The notes under the pieces are model-generated. The model did no database searches. It saw only the letters and a list, made by a program, of their open reading frames with translations, and was not told where the DNA came from. From positions 845,501 through 909,500 of the forward strand of contig NZ_CP046400.1 in assembly GCF_009762795.1 (NCBI RefSeq): DNA of 64,000 nucleotides, given 5' to 3'. Numbering within the stretch: the first letter of the stretch is position 1; each line of letters begins with the position of its first letter. Made by a program: the position numbers and the translations under genes. This document shows positions 29,115 through 38,831 of this stretch, piece after piece. This DNA comes from Pseudodesulfovibrio cashew (GTDB taxonomy: Bacteria; Desulfobacterota; Desulfovibrionia; Desulfovibrionales; Desulfovibrionaceae).

Positions 29115-30344
29115 CTAGCCTTCCTTGCTTTCCGCCGCAGGCGTTGCCGGAGCCTGCGCGGGCCTGATCTCGCCGGTGGCGTCATCCAGGATCATTTCCT
29201 TGACCGTCACGGTCTGGCCTGCACGGATAAATTGGGAACCCTGCACCACGAGGCGGTCGCCGTCGCTGATGCCGGAACCGACCAGCCAGGAGTTGCCGTA
29301 GCTTCGGCGCACGTCGAGGATGCGCTGCTCGACCTTGCCGTCCTTGTCCACGAACAGGCCCACGGGCTCGCCCTTGGGGGTCCGGCCCACGGCCCGCTGC
29401 GGCACCAGGTAGCAGTTCTGGAACACGCCATCCTGAATAATGGCCCGAACGTACATGCCGGGCAGCAGCAGACGGTCCGGGTTGGGGAACTCGGCGCGCA
29501 GGGTATACGTGCCGGTGGCCTCGTCCACCTTGGCACCGGAAAATTCGACGGTGCCCTCATAGGGGTAGACGGTCCCGTTTTCGAGCTTCAGCTTGACGGT
29601 CATGGTCTTGCCCTCGACAGTGATCACGCCGGAGGCGATGGCCTGGCGCAGGTTGAGCATGGTGGTGCTCGACTGGGTCAGGTCCACGTTGATGGGGTCA
29701 AGCTGACGGATGGTCGTCAGAGGCGCGCTCTGATTGGCCGTGACCAGGGCTCCCGGGGTAAGGTCGGACATTTCCACGCGGCCGCTGATGGGGGCCTTGA
29801 TCTCGGTGTAGTCCAGGCTGATCTTGGCGCTCTCCAGGGCGGCCTTGGCCGAGGCCACGGCGGCCAGATCGGCTTCGAACACGGCCTTGGCGTCCTGATA
29901 GTCCTGCTTGGAGATGGCTCCCTGGCCGATCAGTTCGGCGTAGCGCTTGGCCTTGCTCTCGGAGCTGGGCAGGGAGGCCTGAGCCCTCTTCAGGGCAGCC
30001 AGGGCGTTGCTGTACTCGGCCTGGTAGGTGGAAGGCGCAACCCGGTAGAGCACTTCACCGGCATGGACCTCGCTACCCTCGCGGAAGAGCCGCTCGCGAA
30101 TGATGCCGTCCACCTGGGGGCGGACTTCGGCCACCAGCGAAGCGGTGGTCCGGCCCGGAAGCTCGGTATTCAGCGGCACGGCCTGTGGATGCAGGGCGAT
30201 TATGCCGACCTCGACGGGCGCGGCAGGAGCGCCCTTGGCCTCGGACGTCTTCTCGTCGCATCCTGCCAGGACGACCGTGAGCAGCAGGCAGGCCAGGGCC
30301 AGCAGGGTCGCCGCACGGGGAGGGGTCGAAACTTTATTATACAT
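29115..30344 (-). CDS. RND efflux membrane fusion lipoprotein (AcrA type)
   Basis: 409 residues. Signal sequence with lipobox LAGC (Cys28), so it is anchored in the inner membrane by lipid. Barrel-sandwich/lipoyl halves flank a helical hairpin ([42 protein letters not shown]), followed by a beta-barrel ([31 protein letters not shown]) and a C-terminal membrane-proximal domain. It bridges the permease and a TolC channel. First gene of the operon; the promoter lies in the 120 bp shared with the divergent TetR gene. Confidence 0.95.
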   Translation of the reverse strand: MYNKVSTPPRAATLLALACLLLTVVLAGCDEKTSEAKGAPAAPVEVGIIALHPQAVPLNTELPGRTTASLVAEVRPQVDGIIRERLFREGSEVHAGEVLYRVAPSTYQAEYSNALAALKRAQASLPSSESKAKRYAELIGQGAISKQDYQDAKAVFEADLAAVASAKAALESAKISLDYTEIKAPISGRVEMSDLTPGALVTANQSAPLTTIRQLDPINVDLTQSSTTMLNLRQAIASGVITVEGKTMTVKLKLENGTVYPYEGTVEFSGAKVDEATGTYTLRAEFPNPDRLLLPGMYVRAIIQDGVFQNCYLVPQRAVGRTPKGEPVGLFVDKDGKVEQRILDVRRSYGNSWLVGSGISDGDRLVVQGSQFIRAGQTVTVKEMILDDATGEIRPAQAPATPAAESKEG

Positions 30345-30386
30345 TTATGGAGGCTCCTCTTGACGCCTGTAAAAGGCTTTATTTAT

Positions 30387-30402
30387 GGTACCAGGCAGTA
30401 CC
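30387..30402. promoter_or_regulatory. candidate TetR operator in the efflux/regulator divergent region
   Basis: GGTAC-CAGGCA-GTACC is a short inverted repeat midway between the two divergent genes, flanked on both sides by TTTAT. Position suits repression of both promoters by the adjacent TetR protein. Confidence 0.45.
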
Positions 30403-30466
30403 TTTATTAACGGTAAGCCGGAGAGTCAATCCCGAAAATGGTGAAATTTTGTTAAATGAGCATTCC

Positions 30467-31114
30467 ATGACCAAGCCGAAACCCAAGGGGAAGCGGGGCC
30501 GACCCAAGGTCATGCCCGACGACCAGCGCCGGGCCCTGATCGTTGCCGAGGCGGAAAAACTCTTTGTTGAAAGGGGGTTCAACGGCACGTCCACGGAACA
30601 GATCGCAGCCCATTGCCAAATCTCCAAGCAGACCCTGTACCGGCTTTTTCCGTGCAAGATCGAACTGTTCGCCGCAGTGGTCGAATCCCACCGACTGAGC
30701 ATGATCGACCTCGGCGACGGGTACGACGACCTCCCGCTGGACCAGGCCTTGGCCAGGATCTTCATGATCGGGCTGGACCAGCCGAGCTATGAACTCAGGG
30801 CGGCCTTCCTGCGCGCCGCCCATGTCGAGTCCGTGCAGCACCCGGAACTGCGTGAAATCCTCCGCAGCCGGGGCGGCGAAAGAACTCGGACCGAACTTGC
30901 GGCGTGGCTGGACCGCCAGTGCGCCAAAGGGCGCCTTGTCATTGACGATCCTGACAACACCGCCCACATGCTCATGGACATGTTCACCGGCGCGGTCATC
31001 TTCGAGGCCATCGGCGGATTCGGCTGGGCCACCCGCGAAGAGCGAATGGCCCATTTCCGCGTGTGCATCGACACCTTTCTCAACGGCACCCTTCCCGGCA
31101 GCCGGAGGAGCTGA
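30467..31114 (+). CDS. TetR-family repressor of the efflux operon
   Basis: 215 residues from ATG at 30467. A basic N-terminal tail (KPKPKGKRGRPK) precedes the helix-turn-helix AEKLFVERGFNGTSTEQIAAHCQISKQTLYRLFPCKIELF. The ligand-binding C-terminal domain is all-helical (LDQALARIFMIGL, MLMDMFTGAVIFEAIGGFGW) and resembles AefR-like TetR C-terminal domains. It is divergent from the MFP-RND operon, so it most likely represses that operon and itself. The ribosome site is weak. Confidence 0.93.
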   Translation: MTKPKPKGKRGRPKVMPDDQRRALIVAEAEKLFVERGFNGTSTEQIAAHCQISKQTLYRLFPCKIELFAAVVESHRLSMIDLGDGYDDLPLDQALARIFMIGLDQPSYELRAAFLRAAHVESVQHPELREILRSRGGERTRTELAAWLDRQCAKGRLVIDDPDNTAHMLMDMFTGAVIFEAIGGFGWATREERMAHFRVCIDTFLNGTLPGSRRS

Positions 31115-31536
31115 AATCCCCCGACCGCCTTCGGCTGCCGCCACCAGAGGCTGACGCCCTCCAAAGGGCATCAAACATCTGACACGCCCTTGCCCTGCCC
31201 CTGCTCCCGCTTAGGGCTGGCGAAAATCTTCGTTCCAATTTTGCACTTGCCCGGCCCTGGCTGGCCGCCACCTCTTGACGGAACCAGGATAGCCATCTAA
31301 CATATTATTAAAACTAAACTTTACAACTGATTTGCGGCAAGGAGCATCTCCAGCCTTCAGCATGCTCAGTCCATGAGGCATCTAAATTTTTGCCTGGCCG
31401 TGCCGATTAATAGATGGGAAGTTGTGCCAAGGCCTCATGACAGCCGAAAGAGTAAAGAGTTCAGTTTAGAAGCATTGTTGCTCCAGTTGCAGCGACATCG
31501 TACCCAATGACGGATTTGGATTGGAAAGGTGGAATT
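31115..31536. other. intergenic region, AT-rich second half
   Basis: No gene seen. GC falls sharply after 31290 and stays lower into the radical SAM gene, unlike the flanks. The only element recognised is a promoter-like pair at 31275-31303. Confidence 0.55.
31275..31303 (+). promoter_or_regulatory. sigma-70-type promoter candidate
   Basis: TTGACG, 17-bp spacer, TAACAT. About 230 bp upstream of the radical SAM gene, implying a long 5' leader or a small transcript. Confidence 0.5.
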
Positions 31537-32892
31537 ATGAACAAGAGATCGCTGAGTGACATCCCGAAAGGAAGCCGTGTCGCAATATATGGTGCGGGCG
31601 AATCCGGACAGAAAATCATGATGATTTTGCAGGAATTCCGTCCCGACGTATCAATACGCTGCTTTCTGGATACGTATAAGTCAGACACATTTCACGATCT
31701 CCCGTGCATCCGGGTCGATGATTTATCCACAGTACTGGACTCCATCGACCTGATCGTGGTCGCCTCCGCTTTCTACCCTGAAATAACCAGCACATTGCGG
31801 CTTCGAGGCGTTTCGAATTACCTCGTCATCGACCGTTCTTTCTACAGGCTTCCGTTTTCCACCAGGGAAGAACTGCGGGCAATGAGCGCCATGATCGAGC
31901 AGTGCGAAAAGCGCAGCTCGCACCCGGCGGCCACCATGTTGGACGAATACATCCGGAAGGTGGAGTGGGACCTGAGCGAATTGAAGGCATACCAGGACAC
32001 CGGATTCCTCCCCCATGGGGCGATGGTCCAGATTTCGAAGAAGTGCAATCTTCGCTGCGTCTTTTGCGGACATGAGGCATGGAAGGAAAATACCGGCTTC
32101 ATGGACTTCGAGTTGCTGCAGAAGGTTGTTGAAGAAATAAACGCCATCGGCGCCAACATGACCCTTGTCGGCCCTCAGGGAGAGCCGACGCTTCATCCTG
32201 AATTCGAGAAAATCATCCGGTATGTCGGCAAGCATGTGCCCAGGGCGCTGCTCTGCACCAATGGAACGGCGTTAACCCCAAGCAAGATTGAAGCGATCGT
32301 GGACAGCGGGCTGACCTCCGTTGAGATCTCGTTCGCCGGCTATGACGCCAAGTCCTACGAGAGCATCTACGTGGGAGCCGATTTCGAAAAGACGACCCGA
32401 AACATGCAGCAGCTCTCCGACGCCATCCAGGCCTCGGGCAAGGATATTTCGCTCGTGATCAAAGGGATTTACCCGTACTCCTGGAACCAGGAGGATGACT
32501 TCGAGAGCTTCAAGGCTAAATGCTTTGCGCTCTATGAGCGGCTCGGGATCAAGGGACGGTACGACATCTCAGGCGAACCGCACAATTTTGCGGGTAACGT
32601 CGAATCAGGGCCATATGACGAACAGCTGAAGCTGTTTACGACAAAGACGATTGCGAACTCGCGTCCCCGGCTTTGCGGGCAGCTCTTCAATCCCTGCGTT
32701 CACCACGACGGCAAGGTGAGCGTTTGCGGATGCCATGATGCGAACTGCAGGATGCCAATCGGAAAGATCGGACAAGAGTCTTTTGCGGCAATGATGCAGG
32801 GAGAACAAATGAAGGAATATGTCATCAGTTACATGGAACGGAGATACGACAAAATACCTTTGTGCCGGAAATGCGACGTGCCGTATAAATAG
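31537..32892 (+). CDS. Rossmann-domain / radical SAM / SPASM protein
   Basis: 451 residues from ATG at 31537 (AAAGGTGGAATT upstream). Residues 10-110 form a nucleotide-binding-like module: GSRVAIYGAGESGQKIMMIL, CFLDTYKSDTFHDLP, DLIVVASAFYPEI. A linker follows, then the radical SAM core with CNLRCVFC (CxxxCxxC) near residue 172 and LVGPQGEPTLHPEF. The C-terminal SPASM-type region has CGQLFNPCVHHDGKVSVCGC, a CRMPIGKIG segment and CRKCD. SPASM enzymes modify peptides, sugars or cofactors; the substrate is unknown. The N-terminal module resembles the one in the sulfotransferase at 53182. The gene lies in lower-GC DNA and precedes a second sulfotransferase gene. Confidence 0.85.
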   Translation: MNKRSLSDIPKGSRVAIYGAGESGQKIMMILQEFRPDVSIRCFLDTYKSDTFHDLPCIRVDDLSTVLDSIDLIVVASAFYPEITSTLRLRGVSNYLVIDRSFYRLPFSTREELRAMSAMIEQCEKRSSHPAATMLDEYIRKVEWDLSELKAYQDTGFLPHGAMVQISKKCNLRCVFCGHEAWKENTGFMDFELLQKVVEEINAIGANMTLVGPQGEPTLHPEFEKIIRYVGKHVPRALLCTNGTALTPSKIEAIVDSGLTSVEISFAGYDAKSYESIYVGADFEKTTRNMQQLSDAIQASGKDISLVIKGIYPYSWNQEDDFESFKAKCFALYERLGIKGRYDISGEPHNFAGNVESGPYDEQLKLFTTKTIANSRPRLCGQLFNPCVHHDGKVSVCGCHDANCRMPIGKIGQESFAAMMQGEQMKEYVISYMERRYDKIPLCRKCDVPYK

Positions 32893-32981
32893 AGTTTCGC
32901 CTGGTTAACTTTTCCCATGATCCACGGTTGCTGTCTTTTCATGGCGAATGGCAAATTCACCTACAAGTCTTGAGGGTTGTT

Positions 32982-34985
32982 GTGAACAATGTGATTCTTC
33001 CGTTGCATCTTTCCGGGGCTGCTCTATCTCGATATCACAACATCCTGTATATCGTGCTTCCCAAATGCGGCAACACCTCGATGAAGAGGATGATGGTTGA
33101 ACTGGAGGGCGATGCCGACTTTGCCGGTTTCGACATTGATTCGATAGACGTCCACACTCACAAGAACAAAACGGTAATCCAGAACGATTTCAGAAAAAAC
33201 ATAGAGCACCTGAGAGCGTTCTCGGAAAAGCTCTTTGTTTTTACCGTTGTCAGGAATCCCTATGTCCGGGTCTTGTCGGGATATCTGGATAAGATTCGTA
33301 ATTCCCCGGACCCCAGGGCCACCTGGTTCGGACAAAAATATTCCGCCAAAAACCGGCAACTGTCTTTTGTCGAGTTTTTGCATCTCTTGAAACAGTCGGA
33401 TCTGAACACCATCGATTGGCACCTCAGGCCAGCCCATCTCGTCGCGCAGACAGGCCTTGTCCGATACGATTACATCGGGAAACTCGAAGAGGTCGACAGA
33501 GTCGCTGAAGCCATCAACGCGGCCCGCCACTGTGACATCCGCCAGGCGCCCTATTGCTCCAGGCGAATCCACTCCAGCAGCAAGCGCCTCTTCGGTTACT
33601 ACGACTCGGAGGCCGTTGAACTGGTGGACGAAATCTTCGCTTCGGACTTTGTCTATTTCAACTATCCGAAAGGCGACTTCGAGAACCTCGCCGGGGGACA
33701 CATAGACATTGACCGTGTCAACGCACCTGCCAAGGATGCCATGCTCGGATTTCGCCCGAGAAAGCGATTCGAGGAAAACATGGATGCCTTCCTGCTGATG
33801 GAGCAAAGCCTGCAGCACAGGCTTTCAGGGGATCTGCCTGCGGCTTTGCGGGAGAACGAACAGGCAATCGCACTTGTCAGCGACAATCCATACTTTTTCG
33901 CCTTTCTCGGCGATCTTCTGGACGGAGCCGGGAATCATGCCGAAGCAGCCGACGCCCTGACAAAAGCCATTGCCCTCGCCCCCCTCGACTCCCGCCTCCA
34001 CCTGCAACTCGGTGTGATACACGCGCATCTGGATGACGCAAGATCCGCAACCCGTGCCGTCTTGGCGGCCATCGCCACGAAGGACTATCACCACGAGTTC
34101 TACTCCGCCCTCTTCAACGTGCTCATTTCGATCTTTGACTTGCAGGGGACGGAAGAAGTGCTGCAACAGGCAATCGGGCATGACCCAGATAATCCTCATT
34201 TTCATCTACTCCGAAGCCGGATTCACGACCACTTCGGCCAGAGCGAAACGGCAATCGAACTGGCTCGGGAAGCCATGGGCGTGGTGAACTATCATCCTGG
34301 CCTGCACATGCATCTGGCAACAATGCATGCCGCGCGCAACGAGTTTACAAAAGCAGCAGAGGTACTGAAGGAGGCCATCTCCCATAATCCGCAGAGTTCT
34401 GCTATCCGCTTGCGGCTGGGCCGGTTGTACTTGCAACAGGGAGAGACCGGAAGTGCTTTGCATATGGCTCGTGAAGCCATTGCCACAAAAGACTTCTACA
34501 TCGGTTTTTATCAACATCTGACAGCTTTGCTCAACGATTGCTGCACACTGGAAGAATTTGAAGACGAACTCAGGCAGGCGATCGCTCTCAACGAGGGGAA
34601 CGCGCACTTCCTGTTGCAGCTCAGCCATGTCCACAGGCGGCAAAACAAAATCGACGAGGCGGTCCTGGCGGTTCGGGAAGCCATCCGTAACGACAGCCTG
34701 TACCCCGGCTTCTACTACCACCTGACCAACCTGCTTCTCGACTCGGGAGACCCGGAGGGTGCCCGTGAGTCCGCACAGAAGGCGCTCACCCTTGTGCCTG
34801 ACGATCCGGGAGTCTTTCACGCCCTGCTCGGCAAGACTTATTCTGCTCTTGGCGACACGAAGGCCGCAGCCGAAGAGAGGGGAAAGTCACTTGAGAAAGT
34901 GAAGCGACCAGCCAATTTCGACGAATACTTCGCAAGCCTTTTCAGAGGGCTACCTGCCAAAGGGACAAGCTCGGCAACGGGATAA
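32982..34985 (+). CDS. Sulfotransferase-TPR fusion protein
   Basis: 667 residues if translated from GTG 32982 (GAGGG site 6 nt upstream); a TTG at 32928 in the same frame is possible. The N-terminal 260 residues are a Sulfotransfer_2-type domain: LPKCGNTSMKRMM is the 5'-phosphosulfate loop and FTVVRNPYVRVLSGYLDK the 3'-phosphate motif for PAPS. Residues about 275-640 are TPR-like repeats of about 34 residues (HRLSGDLPAALRENEQAIALV, GNHAEAADALTKAIALAP, GDPEGARESAQKALTLVPDDP). It probably transfers sulfate to a cell-surface glycan, with TPRs binding acceptor or partner; this is inference. It follows the radical SAM gene after 89 bp. Confidence 0.83.
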   Translation: MNNVILPLHLSGAALSRYHNILYIVLPKCGNTSMKRMMVELEGDADFAGFDIDSIDVHTHKNKTVIQNDFRKNIEHLRAFSEKLFVFTVVRNPYVRVLSGYLDKIRNSPDPRATWFGQKYSAKNRQLSFVEFLHLLKQSDLNTIDWHLRPAHLVAQTGLVRYDYIGKLEEVDRVAEAINAARHCDIRQAPYCSRRIHSSSKRLFGYYDSEAVELVDEIFASDFVYFNYPKGDFENLAGGHIDIDRVNAPAKDAMLGFRPRKRFEENMDAFLLMEQSLQHRLSGDLPAALRENEQAIALVSDNPYFFAFLGDLLDGAGNHAEAADALTKAIALAPLDSRLHLQLGVIHAHLDDARSATRAVLAAIATKDYHHEFYSALFNVLISIFDLQGTEEVLQQAIGHDPDNPHFHLLRSRIHDHFGQSETAIELAREAMGVVNYHPGLHMHLATMHAARNEFTKAAEVLKEAISHNPQSSAIRLRLGRLYLQQGETGSALHMAREAIATKDFYIGFYQHLTALLNDCCTLEEFEDELRQAIALNEGNAHFLLQLSHVHRRQNKIDEAVLAVREAIRNDSLYPGFYYHLTNLLLDSGDPEGARESAQKALTLVPDDPGVFHALLGKTYSALGDTKAAAEERGKSLEKVKRPANFDEYFASLFRGLPAKGTSSATG

Positions 34986-35052
34986 CCGTACTCCGGGATC
35001 AGTTCTCCGGAGCACACACCATCCGGCACAGCCAGGTCGCGCCGCCGCCTGC

Positions 35053-36690
35053 TCAGTCCTCCGTCCTGTGGATGTGAATTTCCTGCTGCGGGAAGGGGAT
35101 GATAATGCCCTTCTCGTTGAAAGCCCTGTAGATGTCCTTGCAGAGCAGGTGCACGAGCCTGCCCCGGTCGTGGGGGCGGGCCGCCCAGCAGAGCAGCTCG
35201 AATTCGAGTGCGGAGTCGCCGAAGGCGCGGAAGCGCACCCGGGGCTCGGGATCGGCGATGACCAGCGCGTTCTGCCGGGCCATCTCCAGCAGCGTGGCCT
35301 CCACCAGGTCGATGTCGGAGCCGTAGGCCACCCCGATCTTGACACCCACCCGGAACGAGGGGTGGGGCATGCTCTGGTTCACCACTTTGGCGTTGGTGAT
35401 GACCGAGTTGGGGATGGAGATCATGATGTCGCCACGGGTGAGCAGCCGGGTGCTGCGCATGCCCACGGCCATGACCTCGCCCCGCTCGCCGCTGTCCAGG
35501 ACGATATAGTCGCCGGCGCGAAAAGGACGGTCCATGAAGATGGACACTCCGCCGAAGAAGTTGGCCAGGGTTTCCCGCGCGGCCAGGGCCACGGCCACGC
35601 CCGCGATGCCTGCGGAAGCGAAGATGGCGGTGACAGGAATACCGAAGTGGCTCCCCACGTGGTAGAAAAGGATGAAGATCAGGCAGAAGGTGACCAGCCT
35701 GCACAGCAGCTTGATCACGTCGGCGTCCAGGGCTTCCTCCTTGATCTTGGCGGAGCTTATTATCATCCGCATGACGATGTTTCCGGCGTAGATGATCGCG
35801 ATTCCGGCGAAGACAGCAAAGGCGGCTCCGAGCACCACGGTCAGGTAGCGCAGGATGTCGCCGGTGATGTTGATCTGGTCGTTGGCGATGAATTTGATGA
35901 ACGTGCACATCCCCATGGCGTACAGGGGAAAGAGCATGCGCTTCGTATGGAGTTTGCCCGGCTTGGCCTGGTCCGGACGAATCCTGCTCCATTTCCAGAC
36001 AAGCCAGATGGAAAAGCCGCAAACTGCCATGACCACAAACAGCGCGAGCCACTGCCAGATGGCCTGACCATGGACGCCCTCCATCATCCAGTCGGGCAAC
36101 CGCTTCAGAAATCCGTCAGGGATCATCCAGCCCGAGGAGTAAATGTACTGCTCGTAGAAGCCGGTGTAGTCCGGCCCCTTGTCGATGCGATACGGCAGGT
36201 CCTTGACCTCGTTGTAGAATCCTTCCAGCTGGTCCACCGTGGCCGCAGTAAAGAGGTAGGACCCCATGCGGGGACCGGCCGCAATTCTTTCGATGGTGAT
36301 TTCGGTATGGGGAATACGCCAGCGCAGGAGCTTGTTTTCCCGCACCTGGTTTTTGTCCGGGACGTCCGCTGTCTCGGGCAGCTCAATGCGGTCGAGGATC
36401 TCGCGCAGCATGAGCACGGATTCCACCGCAACTTCGCTTCGCAGAGTCGGGGGGACCTGCTCGAGATCGAAGCAGCGTTCGGCCCGCTGCAGGTACTCCC
36501 GCTCCAGGAAGACATCCTCCCTGCTGGCCGTGGCCGCCTCGTAAAGCTTGTCCGTATAGGTGAGAAAGCTGTTCAGCGTGGCCCTGGGGCTGGACGTGTC
36601 CGGCGGCTCCAGCGGAAAGAGGTTCGCCGCTCCGGCGGGCAGGGAAAGCAGCAAAAGAATAAGCAGGACAAAAGACGCGCGGCGAAACAT
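35053..36690 (-). CDS. MscS-family mechanosensitive channel
   Basis: 545 residues from ATG 36690 (GGGAGTTTCC upstream). A signal peptide (FVLLILLLLSLPAGAA) leads into a large periplasmic N-terminal domain (about 20-220), then membrane helices (about 228-400). The pore-lining TM3 is AGIAGVAVALAARETLANFFGGVSIFMDRPF, followed by the MscS beta domain (GDYIVLDSGERGEVMAVGMRSTRL, ISIPNSVITNAKVVN) and a C-terminal alpha/beta part ending in FPQQEIHIHR. It releases solutes on membrane tension. Monocistronic, divergent from asnB. Confidence 0.94.
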   Translation of the reverse strand: MFRRASFVLLILLLLSLPAGAANLFPLEPPDTSSPRATLNSFLTYTDKLYEAATASREDVFLEREYLQRAERCFDLEQVPPTLRSEVAVESVLMLREILDRIELPETADVPDKNQVRENKLLRWRIPHTEITIERIAAGPRMGSYLFTAATVDQLEGFYNEVKDLPYRIDKGPDYTGFYEQYIYSSGWMIPDGFLKRLPDWMMEGVHGQAIWQWLALFVVMAVCGFSIWLVWKWSRIRPDQAKPGKLHTKRMLFPLYAMGMCTFIKFIANDQINITGDILRYLTVVLGAAFAVFAGIAIIYAGNIVMRMIISSAKIKEEALDADVIKLLCRLVTFCLIFILFYHVGSHFGIPVTAIFASAGIAGVAVALAARETLANFFGGVSIFMDRPFRAGDYIVLDSGERGEVMAVGMRSTRLLTRGDIMISIPNSVITNAKVVNQSMPHPSFRVGVKIGVAYGSDIDLVEATLLEMARQNALVIADPEPRVRFRAFGDSALEFELLCWAARPHDRGRLVHLLCKDIYRAFNEKGIIIPFPQQEIHIHRTED

Positions 36691-36858
36691 GGAAACTCCC
36701 GTTTGTTGCAAGATGGCATACCCTATCACAATCCCTTGACCGGACGCCATCGGCTTATAGGGCAATCAGGACACGCCGCAGCATCCCACGCCCGTCCCCG
36801 CCATGGCGGCCATTCGCTCCTTCCCAAAGGTCGGGGGGGCTGGTAAGGAATCCTTGCT

Positions 36859-38817
36859 ATGTGTGGAATCTGCGGCTTCATCAATCCGGGCATGACCGGC
36901 GACGCGCAAGGGCTTGCGGCCCTGGCCGAACGCATGGCCGACACCCTCGCCCACCGGGGTCCGGACGCCCACGGGGCCTACGGCGATCCCGAGGCGGGTG
37001 TCGGGCTGGGGCATCGCCGCCTCTCCATCCTGGACCTCTCGCCCGCGGGCTCGCAGCCCATGCACGGCGGAGACGGGCGATTCGTGCTGGCCCACAACGG
37101 CGAGATATACAATTTTCTGGAACTGCGTCGGGAACTTGAGGCCGAAGGCGGCCCGTTCCTGCCCTGGCGCGGGGACTCGGACACCGAGGTCATGCTGGCC
37201 GCGTTCCAGGTCTGGGGCGTGGAAGGGGCACTCACCCGGTTTGCGGGCATGTTCGCCTTCGCCCTCTGGGACCGGAAGGAGCGCATCCTGCACTTGGCCA
37301 GGGACCGCATGGGCGAGAAGCCGCTCTATTTCGGACGGGCGGGCAGCGGGCTGGTCTTCGGCTCGGAGCTGAAGGCGCTCCGGGCGCACCCGGACTTCGA
37401 GGCCGGGCTGGACATGGAGGCCCTCTCCCTGTTCCTGCGCTACCAGTACGTCCCCGAACCGCGCTCCATTTATGCGAACGCGCACAAGCTCATGCCCGGC
37501 CATCTGCTATCCATCCGCGCGGACAGACCGCAGGAATGGAACCCCAGGCCCTACTGGTCCCTGCGTGACTGCGTGGAGCGCGCCCAGGCCGATCCGTTCA
37601 CCGGCTCGGAGCAGGAGGCCGCGGACGGACTGGAAACCCTGCTCTCGCAGGCGGTGCAAAACCAGATGCTCTCGGATGTGCCCCTGGGGGCACTGCTCTC
37701 GGGCGGAATCGACTCCTCACTGGTTACGGCGCTGATGCAGGCGGCCTCGGATCGCCCGGTGCGCAGCTTCACCATCGGTTTTGCGGACAAGGCCTACGAC
37801 GAGTCCTCGGACGCCCGACGCGTGGCCGACCACCTGGGCACGGAGCACACCGAACTTTTCGTCACCCCGGAACACGTGCTCGACCTGATCGGCGGGCTGC
37901 CCGAGCTCTACGACGAGCCCTTTGCCGACGCCTCGCAGTTGCCCACCCATCTGGTGGCCAGACTCACCCGGGAGCACGTCACCGTCTGCCTCACCGGAGA
38001 CGGCGGGGACGAGACCTTCGCCGGGTACAATCGTCATTTCTGGGCCCCTGCCGTGTGGGACCGAATCGGAAGCGTTCCCGCGCCGCTGCGCACGCTGGCG
38101 GCCTCGACCATGCGGCTGGTCCCGCCCGGCGGATACGACACCCTGTTCGAAGCGGCGGACGGCCTGCTGCCGGAATCCCTGCGGGTGCGCACCCCCGGCT
38201 TCAAGGCCCACAAGCTGGCCGACGCACTGGGCGCACCCACGAAGGAGGCGCTCTACAAGCGGCTCTGCTCGGCCTGGCCCGATCCAAACGCGCTGACCGG
38301 GACGCCCGAGCCCGCCACGCTGGTGGACCGGCCCGGCGCCTGGCCGCGCACGGACGGCTACACGCGGTGGATGCAGTTCATGGATTCCGTGACCTACCTG
38401 CCGGGGGACATCCTGCACAAGGTCGACCGCGCCGCCATGGGCGTGGCCCTGGAGTCACGCGCGCCGTTCCTGGACCATCGGGTGGTGGAGTTCGCCTGGC
38501 GGCTGCCCCTGCCCATGCTGCTTGCGGGGCGGGAGGGCAAGCGCATTCTGCGCACGATCCTGTACCGGCACGTGCCGCGCGAGTTGGTGGACCGACCCAA
38601 GACCGGCTTCGGCGCGCCGCTGGAGCACTGGCTGCGCGGACCGCTCCGCGACTGGGCGCACGAACTCCTGGACCCGGCCCGCATCCGGCAACAGGGACTG
38701 TTCCGGGCCGAGGCCGTTTCCGGGCAACTGGCGGATCACATGAGCGGCAGGCGCGACAACCAGTACCGGCTGTGGACCATGCTCATGTTCCAGGCGTGGT
38801 ACGACAGGTGGATGTAG
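36859..38817 (+). CDS. asnB: Asparagine synthase (glutamine-hydrolysing)
   Basis: 652 residues. N-terminal class II glutaminase: MCGICGF with catalytic Cys2 exposed after Met removal, HRRLSILDLSPAGSQPM, and LAHNGEIYN. The synthetase domain has the PP-loop LSGGIDSSLVTALM, SFTIGFADKAYDESSDARRVADHLG and TGDGGDETFAGYNRH, and a C-terminal SRAPFLDHRVVEFAWRLP. Members often serve surface-polysaccharide or peptide amidation rather than bulk asparagine supply; nothing here separates these. Start ATG at 36859 follows AAGGAATCCTTGCT. Confidence 0.95.
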   Translation: MCGICGFINPGMTGDAQGLAALAERMADTLAHRGPDAHGAYGDPEAGVGLGHRRLSILDLSPAGSQPMHGGDGRFVLAHNGEIYNFLELRRELEAEGGPFLPWRGDSDTEVMLAAFQVWGVEGALTRFAGMFAFALWDRKERILHLARDRMGEKPLYFGRAGSGLVFGSELKALRAHPDFEAGLDMEALSLFLRYQYVPEPRSIYANAHKLMPGHLLSIRADRPQEWNPRPYWSLRDCVERAQADPFTGSEQEAADGLETLLSQAVQNQMLSDVPLGALLSGGIDSSLVTALMQAASDRPVRSFTIGFADKAYDESSDARRVADHLGTEHTELFVTPEHVLDLIGGLPELYDEPFADASQLPTHLVARLTREHVTVCLTGDGGDETFAGYNRHFWAPAVWDRIGSVPAPLRTLAASTMRLVPPGGYDTLFEAADGLLPESLRVRTPGFKAHKLADALGAPTKEALYKRLCSAWPDPNALTGTPEPATLVDRPGAWPRTDGYTRWMQFMDSVTYLPGDILHKVDRAAMGVALESRAPFLDHRVVEFAWRLPLPMLLAGREGKRILRTILYRHVPRELVDRPKTGFGAPLEHWLRGPLRDWAHELLDPARIRQQGLFRAEAVSGQLADHMSGRRDNQYRLWTMLMFQAWYDRWM

Positions 38818-38831
38818 GGAACGCCCGACGG

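Noticed and set aside
27043-29118. A 691-codon open frame antisense to the RND permease
   Set aside because: Shadow frame with His/Gly/Asp-rich composition; the RND gene on the other strand is complete.
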